Shown here one piece after another: positions 1 to 11,500 of a DNA stretch of 62,543 bases (position 1 is the stretch's first letter; the number at the start of each line of letters is the position of its first letter). Origin of the DNA: Chromera velia (lineage: Eukaryota; Sar; Chromeraceae). The position numbers and the translations under genes are program-made. The notes beneath the pieces were generated by a model. It saw nothing but the letters and a program-made list of their open reading frames with translations, did no database searches and had not been told where the DNA came from. The stretch is from contig JAHBMJ010000366.1 of NCBI GenBank assembly GCA_018398765.1, positions 66,664-129,206 on the forward strand, in the 5' to 3' direction.

Positions 1-29
1 GTGACGATCATGCATACATACATACATAC

Positions 30-62
<33 letters not shown>

Positions 63-2244
63 GAAAGAAGAAGAGCGACGATCAAGTCAGTCTGACCTTC
101 AGAGGGCCCACTGGCAGGCGGAGCTGTATGCTCGTCTCTGTGGTTCCCCATGGGGGCGGGGCATTCCGCGTTCTCGCACCTTCCCGCCAAGAGGCGCAGC
201 TCATTCGGCAACATCATCTTATTCTTGTAGTTCATTTTCTCGTGTTTCTGCAAGAAAAAATCAAATAAACAAAATACGGACGCGACCCCGGAACGCAATC
301 TAAACTCTCACTTAACATCCTCGCCCAGGAGTTTCAAACACACCAACTTAAAAGGTTTGAATGAAGCAGCTGATTGAGAACAGACAGACAAACCTTGACC
401 GTCAGATTCAGAGCACAAGCCAACCTAGAAACGACCAACAGCGAGGCACACAGAGATCACCAGAGCATGAAAAGCGGATACATCCGAACCCTATGCAGGC
501 CTCAAAATGCGAAGAGCATGCAATGTATACAGCGGGTCCGACACCGCACATGAAAGCGGCAGCAGAGGGAGCTAGGACGAACGTCGTTTCAATGTCATCA
601 TGCACGCCACCGTGACGCTTTCTCACCGTTTGTGCCGCCTTCTGCTTCTCGTTCAGCGCCTGCCAGGTGTAGTTGCACGTCTGCTTCCGCTCACCCGGCT
701 CTGACTGCAGACTTACCAGAGAAGAAGAAACTGAGACAGACCTGAATCGATCGACTCTAAGACAGATACCGATGTGGGTGTTGACAGTCCAGGGCATTAT
801 CAAAGGGGGGGCAGAGGGGTGCAAGGGGGGAGACTCTCGCTGGAGACGGGAATATGTTCAGGAGACGAGAGGACCCCAAAAGAGACACGCCTAGAAGCCG
901 TGACTGAGGGACGGGATGCATGCAGCGATGCACAGACATGCACGACCAAAGGGGGTAGGAAAAAAAGCAGTCGACAGATAGAGAAGCACAGCTTGGTGGA
1001 CCGAAGACCAAAAGCGCAGTGCCACGGAAGGCTGGAAGAGCGAAAGAGTAAGGGAAGGACTGGCTTAGCATGGAGACAGACACACACAAGCCTGAATGCA
1101 CACACACAGGCGAACGCAGCAATATATACTAGGCAGCAATAGCCAGAAGAGTGCTGTTCACTGCAAAACAATATCTTGTTGAATCTTCTAGTCAGTAGTC
1201 CGCATTTGGAGAATCACGATAAAACCCGAAAAAGAAAAGTGACTGACGGAAACAGAGCATTTCTTGCTGACATCGTGGTCGACCATGGGCTCGACCAGAT
1301 GACAGTCTTCTAACGGAGACGAGACGAGACGAGATGACCGCGAAGCCTCCCGTGTGCCTTCTGTCCGAATTTCAGTGCACTCGGAGATCAAAATGAGGAT
1401 TGTTCACGCAGTTGGACTCTCAAATAAACGCAGCGAGCACTCGATTGAGAAAAAAAAATTCAAGAACCTGCTGAGTTCCCGTCTCCTCAAAGCACGCCAC
1501 TTAAAGAAGAGCGAGGCGAGGAGAAAGAGATGCTGCAAGTTCAAAAAAGAGTTTCTTTCGCACGGAAACCTTGACTCCCTCTCAAAAAATGGTTTGAGAT
1601 ATTTTGGAACGTTTTCACATGACCGTCTGAAATGGCGGACTCAGTATGGACTCAGTATATGGGCGGAGTGCTGATTGCAGGCATTTGGCCTGGAAAGTTG
1701 GCCCCGGATCAGCCCAGCAATGGCCCCGGAAAGCGTAGCGGGGGTGCATGCATGCTTCCAAAAACAGTATGCAATTGTATGCATGCATGACCCCGGAAAG
1801 CGTAGCGGGGATGTAGCGGGGGGTACTTACAAAATTGAGACGAGACGGTCAGACTGTCACGAATCCAATCTGCATGTGAAGTTGAATACGCAGTGTCGAC
1901 CATCAAGTAGCATGTATAGACTGCCCGTCCTTATTTCCTAGCTTCCTTCTGTCCGCTCACATACAAAAGTCGATCGAGAGAAAAAAAAGAACGCCCAACT
2001 GCGGCAACAAACAGAGCCGAACTGGTAAAGTTCGACGCATTTGAAATTCGTCTCACCTTGTTGTCTCCTTGCGTTGCGGGTTCGACACTTGTACACGTAA
2101 AGAAAAGAGCCCCCTGATTGAACCGCACTCAGTGAATTGTTCCGATCAGCCTTCTCCCCGTCCTTGCTTACCTGAATACCGCCACGAACCCAAAAAATTC
2201 CAGAAGAGTCTTGGTGGCAGCCTCCAGGTATCTTCCTTCTCGCT
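1..2244. other. Non-coding 5' flank, no gene seen
   Basis: No reading frame here has a recognisable domain, and the open frames are short and overlap on both strands. The stretch holds a GACA microsatellite near 30-62, several TGCATGCA palindromes around 1748-1790, and a 20-bp direct repeat at 1724-1743 and 1791-1810. The last few hundred bases would be the promoter and 5' UTR of the megasynthase gene that starts at 2245. I see no clear TATA or initiator element. Confidence 0.6.
1724..1810. repeat. 20-bp direct repeat flanking TGCATGCA
   Basis: CCCCGGAAAGCGTAGCGGGG occurs at 1724-1743 and again, perfectly, at 1791-1810, with a shortened third copy (GTAGCGGGG) directly after. The spacer holds two TGCATGCA-type palindromes. 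The outer bases of each copy (CCCC and GGGG) are complementary, so it could fold or bind a dimeric factor. Function unknown. Confidence 0.7.
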
Positions 2245-2584
2245 ATGTTTGCAAAGGAAGGGCAGATGCGGACGGGCTCTGAGCTGCTCGCTCTGAGCTT
2301 GCAATCTGCCGGTGTTGCAATGACCTTTGGCATTCCGGGCGTCCAGAACCTCTCTCTCTACCGGGCACTGGCTGCGACAGGGACTCCCGCGACTCTTGTC
2401 TCCAACGAGCAGAACGCAGCAGCGATGGCCATTGGCTTTCGTGAGGCAACGCAAAGGGGATCTCAAACCCCCGAGTCAACACTGACATGCGTGAACCTGA
2501 TTGGGGGGCCGGGGATCACCCACGCTCTTGGGGGGATTGCCGCAGCGAAGTGGCATCAGTGGCCGCTGCTGGTGCTCACAGCAG
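2245..2584 (+). CDS. Megasynthase exon 1: first ThDP PYR domain
   Basis: Encodes the N-terminal pyrimidine-binding domain of a ThDP enzyme: GIPG near the start, the cofactor-activating glutamate in [13 protein letters not shown], then [17 protein letters not shown] and PLLVLTAG. These match the acetolactate synthase/oxalyl-CoA decarboxylase/2-hydroxyacyl-CoA lyase pattern in spacing. The donor GTGGGG at 2585 follows the first base of a Gly codon. Joining to the acceptor at 3023-3024 keeps the frame and restores the expected strand after LTAG. Confidence 0.85.
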
Positions 2585-5500
2585 GTGGGGTGGTTTGTAC
2601 ATCGGTCTCGGGCTGTGCACCTCTTGCAGTTGCGCTGGATTAATTTGCCTTTTTTAATGTCCCGTGTGTTGCATCACAAATCAAACGAGCTTGCATGAAC
2701 CACATCATGAGAAGGAGAATAATTTACTCGTGCCGAGAAGAGAAGAGAAGAGGGGGTAAGATTCGTGCCTCGTCATTCACCGTCAAGATGCGCATGAAAG
2801 GATGGACCTTCCGGAACTGCATGAATTTTCTGAATAGATTCTTGTCCTCTCTCTCCATTCGAGTGGTGTGAGCTGACGAGGTCTGAATGGATTGGAAAGT
2901 CCTGACTAGCGATGGGGACCTGCGCAATTTTTTTTTTTCTCACTCATGGGCGCCCAATGAGGTCGTTGCCGGATCTCGGCACTCCCATCCTTCTTTCTTT
3001 TTTTCTTCCTTCCTTTCTGTGCAGGGGTCCGGCAGTCTGGTCCCAGGTTTCAGCTTCATGACGTGGATAACTTGGCGATTCTTTCCCCTGTTTGCAAGCA
3101 CACCCTCCGACCGAAGTCCATTGAAGAGATCCCCCTCACAGTCTACCGGGCTGCCGCTCTCTGTTGCCAAGCCCCCCAGGGTCCAGTAGCAGTGGAGGTC
3201 CCCAGCGACTTCCTCAGTGGACGAGGGAAGGTGACTTGGCCGTCCGCTGAAGAGATCGAGAAACTCACGGACAGGACACACACGGAGGCAGGAGGAGCGT
3301 TGCAGGGTCTCGGAGGGCAGTTGGAGAGTCCTTTGACGCCAACGCCGTCAGACTCCTCTCCTCCTCCCGGGAGCGTTCCGCATGCATGCTCGCAGCTTTG
3401 CAGCGTCCTGCAGCGGGTGATCTTGGAGCACACGGATAGCTCGGGGCAGGACGCTCATCTGGCCGTCTTCAGCGACGCGGAGGCCCTCGAAGGTCCTCTA
3501 CGGGCGTCCTTCCAAGGCCTCCCGGCATCTCCGTGTTCTCTGGCCACCTCCTCATTGTCGGGCTTTGAGTTCGCTGTCCCAGCCGCAATCGGGGCGGGAC
3601 TTGCCCATAAGAGCGGGCCGGGATCTCCGACAGGGTTGGGGGCAAAAGTTGGCGGCGCAGGAGACTGGGGGGTGCCCGTCGCCGTTGCTTTTACGGACAG
3701 GAGCACGCTGCCGCAGACCGTAGTGGAGATGGGTGTTGCCCGTGAGAAGAGATGTCGGGTGCTCGTCTTCGTCATGGGGGACTGGGGGGGGCAGGATGGG
3801 GTCAGTCGTTGCGCTGCAGCAGCGGTTGGAGCTCGATTCGAAGATCTCGGGGCGAGGGAAGGTCTCAATGGAGCGGGCGCGAGAGAGCTCCTCCTGGATG
3901 TATTGACAGACCCAAAAGAGACCGTTTGTGTCTTTCGGATGCGGACGGAATGTCCCCCCCCGCCCCTGTCACGAGGAAGGTCTCTTGAGGGGGGGCGGGA
4001 GAAAGCTGGCACAGAGACCACGAAGGACTCCTTCCAAGTCGGTTCCATCAATGAATTAACGGATTCATCAAAAGCGAATGAAATTTGTGGAAACGTACAA
4101 AACACTAACCATGTCGGTTGCGCTGGAGAATGCATTTCGAGAACGTGCACGTTTTTGCTGTGCGCTCGTGCAAAGAAAGTCTAGGAGGCATCGCTCAGCC
4201 ATTCATATTGATTGCATGTCCCTCTGCCAAGAGAGAGGCTCTGCTTCCTTCGTTGAAGTAAGTCATGCGCGCTCATCCATTCCTTGCCAGCAGATGGCCT
4301 GCTTGGGCACTTTCTTTATTGCATGCATTTATGCATGGTGCATCGGTCACTCAGTGCATGTCTCTCTACCTTCAGATAGTTGTGGAATGAAGAGAAGGGG
4401 AAAATTTGAATGCATCTATCCATCTGTTGCATGTCCGTGTTGCTTGCATACAGAATGTATAAACGAATAAAGAATGTATATTTGTGGTATGAAAATGAAC
4501 GCATCTATCCATCTGCTGCATCTATGTGGTGTTTGCAGTTTCCTCCCTCTGCTGCTGAGTTCCTGTCAGAGACTCTCCACTCTGTCGGCTTTCGCGATGT
4601 GATCGTGGGGCCCCATTCTGCAAAGACACTCTGCCCCGATTTGTTCCGTCTCCTCCACCAAGGCCCGCTTTCCCTCTGGGAATCCTCAACCGAGCAGGGC
4701 GCCTCCTTTGCCGCCAATGGCTTCACACGGTCACAGCGACGGCGCAGTAGCCAAGGTGTACCGAATGAGATTCCAGTCCTGCTCCTGTCAGCCTCTGCAG
4801 TCCCCCAGAGCCTCTCGGGGGTCGGTGAAGCGCTGCTTGACTCGGCCCCTGCGCTCCTGGTGATCCTCGATTGTCCATTTTCTCCTCAATCTCCTTCCTT
4901 CCCGGTGTTCGAGTGCTGCCTCCCGCTGTGCAAGTGGCCATCCATGGAGGACATGAGAGAGGCCTCTATCTCTTCCGCTGGAGAACTGCGAACAGTGCTC
5001 GAGGAAGCCGCCCGAAACGTCCGCACCCTCCCAGCAGCACCCGTCGCAGTTAGAGTGATGCGATCCTTCTGGACGGACTCCCGATGGAACAACCCCCCCA
5101 CCGCGTATCCCACCAGAGTCCCCACTGGGCTTCCCACCTCCTCACAGAGCCTTCGATTATTCCCTCAACAAGAGAACTCAAATGGGAATACCACAGACGA
5201 ACCCGAGAGCCTCGAAGTGGCTGTGCGAGCCCTTGCGAAGGCAGAGCGCCTCCTCATCTACGCAGGTGCAGGGGCTCTGCACTGCACGGAGCTACTGATC
5301 GCAGTTGCAGAGAGAACAGGGGCCGTGGTGTGTTCGAGTTGGAGCGGGAAAGGGACGTTCCCGGAATCCCACCCGCAGTGGTTGTGGACGGGGATTGGCG
5401 CAGCTCTGCCAGAAGGCGTGAGAGACATTGCCGCGAAGGCAGATGCCTGTTTGTTTCTCGGCATTCGTTTAAGTGAGGTGGCCACCTCCCATTATCGTAT

Positions 5501-8500
5501 GTGTGTACCTTTGTGCACGGTTCACGTGGACGTTGACCCGAAGGTCCTGGGGGCCGTGCTGAAAGTGGGCCACCAAGTGCAGGCAGAGGCGGGGCTGTTT
5601 CTCTCTCGTCTTCTCAACACACTGCATCTGCACCACGCCCCTTTGTCCTCCGGGTTCAACAGCATCGGGGGGGGGGGAGGCTCCTCCCAAAGCTTAACCC
5701 CGTCAGCAGGTTGGCGATCCGAGCTTCTACAAGCCCGGCAGCCCGCCGAGAAAGTCCTAGAGACAGAGGCCGCAGGGACGGTGGGGACCAGCAGGGTTCC
5801 CCCTGCATTAATTGCTGCAGAGCTGCAAAGGCAGCTTCCTCGCGACAGCGTGTTCATCACTGACTCGGGTAACGGCACCCCCCTTTTTGTTGAGTGCCTT
5901 CGGTTGGACTCTCCCGGACGGTTTCTCTGCCCGTCTGACTACTCGTCCATGGGGTTTTCCGTTCCCGCAGCCGTGGGGGCCGCCTGTGGTCCCGACTGTA
6001 GCACTGCGGTGGCACTCGTCGGCGATGGTGCGTTTTTGATGACGGGATTTGATGTTGCAGCAGCCAGAAAGTACGCGCTTCGTGTGATGGTGGTGGTACT
6101 CCGCGATCGTGAACTCGGCCTGATGTCGGCTCTCCAGAGGGCAACGGGACAGGATCCCTTCTGCACGTCCTGTCCTGAGTACTGTGTGGAAGGGATTGCA
6201 AAATTGGGGGGGGTGCACTACAGGCATGCCGCCACATGCGAGGAGTTTCGGTCCGGGGTTTCTTGGGCGCGTCAGCGGCTCTCCCGGGGTGAGCCTGTGA
6301 TTCTGGAAGTGGCTGTGGACTACAGCCGACACTCTTTCTTCACCAAAGGTTGCCTCTCTGTAAAGGAAGGGATCAGGGTCAGGGAGGGGGTTTATCAAAA
6401 CACAAAATCGAGTCTCCATCATCCCTTCCCTCCTGTCTCTCCCACCCAACCGCAGCTGCCCCAACTTACCCACAGTCACACCATCTCTGCACATCGCCCA
6501 AGCGCCTCACCCCCCCCCCCCCCCCCCGGGTTGCATGGCAGCAACGCTGGAGGTTCCGCAGCCTCCACTATGGACCCCTTACGGGTCCTCGATCAGGCAG
6601 CCGGCCTTATTGCACAGGCACAGGGTCTTCTGCGAGCAGCGCCCCCCCCTCTCTCTCGAGGGGCTGCGGAAGGAGAGGGAGATAATAAAGCACCCCATTC
6701 ATTCGATGTCTGGGGAATACTAGAGCGGGCGTACAAGATGTCACCCAGCAAAGTTGCCGTGAAGGTACACACCCAGCCTGAGGAGCAGGAAGGCCTCCCT
6801 TGTACATACCGTGACTTTTTTCACCTTTCCTCTTCCTTGGCTCTTTTTTTGTGCTCGGAGGGGGGTGTCGTGCCAGGTGACCGCGTCGGCCTTCTTCTTC
6901 CGAATATCCCGGAGGCGCTTTTTTGTCACTTCGCAGCCGCAGCAGTACGTGTTGTGGTTCTCAACCTGAACACTCGGCTCGCGATGTCTGAGTACCTGCA
7001 TATCATCCGTCTCGCACGACCGCGGTGGATCCTTGCGCCCCCTTCCCGCGCCAGTGAGCTCGAGGAGATTTACCGTCGTCTGGCGTCGGAGGGAGTAGTC
7101 GAACTTCAAGGGATTATCTGGGTAGGGGACGCCGGGGGCAGACGGCAGGGCCGCACGATCATGGAGTGTGAGGTCCCCGAGTGTGCCCACAGGGGAGTGC
7201 TGGCCAATGTACGTCATTTGACGTTTAGCTCGGCAGTGGCTCTCGGATCGTCTCTGCTGACGACAGGAGGACGTACACGCCTGCCGCTGCCGGTGTCCAA
7301 TGCGGGGGATGCGGGGTTCCAGCTGTACTTCACCAGCGGAACAACGGGAGTCCCGAAGGGCGTCCTGCTCAGCCACCGGGCTGTGTGGCTCCATGCCCTG
7401 GCCGCAGCTGCAGAATTCAACATCGGACCCGCAGATGTGTGGGGCCACTTCGCGCCCTTGTACCACGTCGTCGACGCCTTTGCCCTGTTTGCCATCACAT
7501 GGGTTGGCGGTGTGCACGTGATGCTTCCCACGTACAGCGTCCACTCCCTCCTTGAGTGCATCCAGCGGCAGAGCGTGACAATCACCAATCTAGGGTCGAC
7601 GATGATGCTCCAGGTGGCCTCCCTCCCCTCTAGCACGCTGGAAGGCTTCAGTCTCGACTGCGTTCGCATGATATCATGCGGAGGTTCCCCCCTCCCCCCC
7701 GAGGCGCTCCGCACAGCCATCAAGACTTTCCGCAAAGCAGTCGTGTTCTGTTCCTATGGGATGACTGAGTGCTGTGGGAAAATTTCCTTTTCGTTGCCGT
7801 CACGAGACATCCTCCAGCTGCAGGAGGACGAACAGTGGCCGTTCATCTCCAGCAGCGGGCGGCCGTTTTTGTTGATGGACGTCCGCGTGATGGACGAAGA
7901 GGGGAAAGAGGTCCCAGAGGATTCCAGCACTGTCGGGGACGTCCTCATCAAGGGAGAAACCTTATTCAGTGGGTACTGGCAGAACTCCGAAGCGACTGCC
8001 GAGTGCTTCACCCCGGATGGGTACTTCAGGACAGGGGACGTGGCTGTGCGTCATCAATTTGGGTACATAACAGTGGTGGACAGACGGAAAGACATGATCC
8101 TCGTGGGGGGTGAAAACGTCTTCAGCGCCGAGGTAGAGCGCGTCCTTCTTACCGACCCTGCAGTAGGTGCTGCAGCAGTTGTCGGTTCCCCTGACCCCCT
8201 TTTGGGGCAGCGCGTGGTGGCCTTCGTTGAACGACGAAGCGACCAGAGGGAGGGGGAGAAGGAAGACGAGGCAGCTGTGGTGTCGCGGCTGCGGCGGCTG
8301 TGCAGACGGGAGCTTGCAGAATACAAAGTCCCGTCCCGTATTTTGTTCTGCCAGATGCCCCGGACTGGTTCGGGAAAGATCATCAAGAAACAACTGCGCG
8401 AACGGCTGTCGACAGACTACCAACAAGGAAGGAGCAGCAGTGGGGGGGGACCGGCGGCAGATACCAAAGGGGAGATAACAAGAGTCGACGCCAGTAGAAA

Positions 8501-11500
8501 CGGTCGTTTGTTTGTTTTCTGTTTGACGGTGTTCTGGCCCTTCTACATGTCGATTGGTGATTTGATATATAGACGTTTCATCTCCACTGTGCATGGCTTT
8601 TTTAAAAAAATCTTTTCTGCACATGTATCGATCTGGCAAGGTCGTGAGCCTGAGTGACAGACTTTGCACCTGCTCTTCTGGGTCTGTGTTCCTCTTACGG
8701 TCATGAAATGCAGTTTATGTGCTTTGTTGGGGCTTCATGGTGCCCACATTTTTTGTGTAGAACATCCCAATATGTTTCATTTATTTTTTCATGAAGAATT
8801 TGTTCAATTCATCTCTTTGCAGCGTGTCCCGAACTGTACTGCGTCGAGTGGGTATGTCAACCCCTCAGCGTCCAAAGCACGGCTGCAGACATGGGCGAAG
8901 AGGGAGCGGAGACAAGCCCAGGCAAGTGCAGTGGGGCCGAGAGCGAGGCTCAGTCAGGCGCTGTCAAGTTGTGCCTTCTCGGGGTGAGGGGAGACGAGCC
9001 ATGCGCCCACTGGATTGAACGGCTGTGCGAGGCAAACGATCGGGAGCTGCAGCTACCGGTGTGCTGCCTGGAGTGGGGGGGCACAGAAGCATCCTCCTCC
9101 TGTGAGTGGAACGCAGAGGGGCAAGAGGGGGGGGGAGTTTCGGGGGGCGACGCAGCAGAAGGGCCCGAGGACGTCCTCGAGATTCGCCGCGTGGTCGAGT
9201 CTTTGGACGCGGCAGGTACTTTCCAATTAATCGTGTGTGCGTGGCCCCTCGCGGGAGGCAGACACTGTTTACGCCGGTGCTTTGGGCTGCTTTCTGCTCT
9301 CTCTGCGGAAAACAGTCCGTTCCAGGGCTCCGTCGTGTTCCTCACCTCATCGACGACTACACCCTGCCCGTCCTACCATCTGACGGGTGACACCGCTGCA
9401 CTTGTGGGCATGTTGCGGTCCCTCAACAGTGAGTGGGCGTTGGAACTCGGAAGGCACAGACGTGCCCGGATGTTGTTGATCGGGTGGGCCCCTCCTGATT
9501 CCCCCATGCAGGTGGACATCGACCGCCGGGGTGGGTCTCTCGAGAGCGACGCCGCCTTCCACCAGCGTGTATGGGCGGAGATGAAAGCAACGGTGGTCGC
9601 GGGGATGGGGGGGCAGATTCTTCCTCGGGGGCGTCCCTCTGATTCCCCCCGCACCGCCGCTGAAAGCGATGAAGAGGCATGGGTGGGGGGACAGGAGGAG
9701 ACGGTCTTCCTGCATGCATGCAGGAATGAAAGGATGGTCCAGCGGCTTGCCCCTTTGAAGGCTTCTTCCAGGCAGCCCGAGCCATACGTCCTTGCTGAAA
9801 GCGTGAAGGCTCCGAGGGCCAACGGTGAGACGCCTGGGTCCTCCGGAGACCAGCACTGCCAGTCCGACAGCTGTTCCTCGGACTTAAGATGGACAGCAGA
9901 GCCCGAAGCGTGGACGCTGGTCACGGGAGGGCTTGGAGGTTTGGGACGGCTTCTGCTCCTGTACTTGGTTGAGAAGTGTGGAGTGCGAAAGGTAGTGGTG
10001 CTCTCAAGGAGTGCAGACGGAGAGAAGGGGCAAGAACTGAAAAGTCAGCAGCTGGTCATCGAACTCATTTGAATGCATGAACAATCTTCTCTTTTCGACA
10101 AGAACAATCTTCTCTTTCCAATGCAGTGGTGTGAGTGAATTCCTTCCGGCTCTCTCTTCATCTGTGTGTATAAGAGAGAGGGTGTATCGTATCTTCCGGA
10201 CCGCGTCACTTTCTGATGTATGGACCCACACCTCTTCATTCATTTTGTTGGCTTGCTTGCAGGGGAGCTGTGTAGCGCTGGAGCTGTGGAGCTTCGCCTC
10301 ATTCGCGGCGATGTGTCAAAGGCCTCTGACGTCTCGCGTGCCTTCGACGCGTGCGGCTCATCACTGCGGGCGGTGTTCCATCTGGCCGGTGTACTTGACG
10401 ACGGGTTTATGCGCCAGCAGAGCTGGAAACGATTTGCCCGAGTTTTGCAGGCAAAGGCCACAGGTAAGTGAGCTGCCAGTGCAGTTTGGAAAGGGTCAAG
10501 ATGTGCACACAGACTCTCGACTTGATAGCTGCTTTACTTACTGTCGTCAAGAGGGCATTAAGGGAAGAGGCAGCTGCGCCATGCTTTAGCGGGTTCGATC
10601 GACACCCGTCCGGACTTTTCGAATTGGTGTCCTCATTTTGAATTGCATGACATTGATAGTCCTGTTTCGGATCTTTAAGTTGGATGTGCGGGGCCTCTTG
10701 GTCTCTTTGTCATTTGCGCCTGTGCACGAGCAACTCTACTAGATTAAACTAATTTATTGATTTCACTCATTCTTCAAACAAACGTCGTGCAGGTGCCGCT
10801 ATTCTGGACGCAGAGAGCCGCGTGCGTCGATCTGCTCTCGACGCTTTCGTCCTCTTCAGCTCCGTCTTTTCGCTGATCGGCTTCCCCCAACTGACCCACT
10901 ACGCGGCTGCGAACGCTTTCCTAGATGGCCTCGCTGCCCGGCGAAGAAGGGAAGGGCTGCCGGGTCTGAGTGTGAATTGGGGACCGGTGGCGGAGGACGG
11001 GATGGCGCACCGTCTGGGCGCTCAGTGGCGGCGATGGTACGAGGACTTGGGGTTCTGCTTCGTGCCCTTCTCCTCTGGTCTCGAGCGCCTCGTCACGCTC
11101 CTCGCCGCACAGCAGCACCAGCAGCAGCAGAGGGAGATATCGGGAGAGGGAGGGCATTGTGATCATCACATCCCTCCGCCCTCTGTTGGAATTTTCTCCG
11201 TCGACTGGCAGCAGGTAGCCAGGGCGGGTGCGAAGAGCAGAACCGCGTTCCTCTTGAAGCCAGGTACTCTCTATGCCGATCTCGTCTCTGGTGCTCACGC
11301 CCCCCCAGCTGTGCAGGAGAATGGGTCTGCAAACGGGCGAGGGGGGGGGGCGACGGACGGTAGCGAAGCGGATAGCCTCCAGGAGGTCATTAGAGGGATT
11401 TTGTGTGAAGTGACCTCAGCTGAGGTCCTTGCGACCCCGGAAAACTTGACTGCCGACTTCACGTCGCTCGGTCTGTCGTCCTTGTCCTCTCTTGAGTTCA

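Noticed and set aside
1938-2333. Minus-strand frame overlapping the start of the megasynthase
   Set aside because: Shadow of exon 1 on the opposite strand; no recognisable motif.
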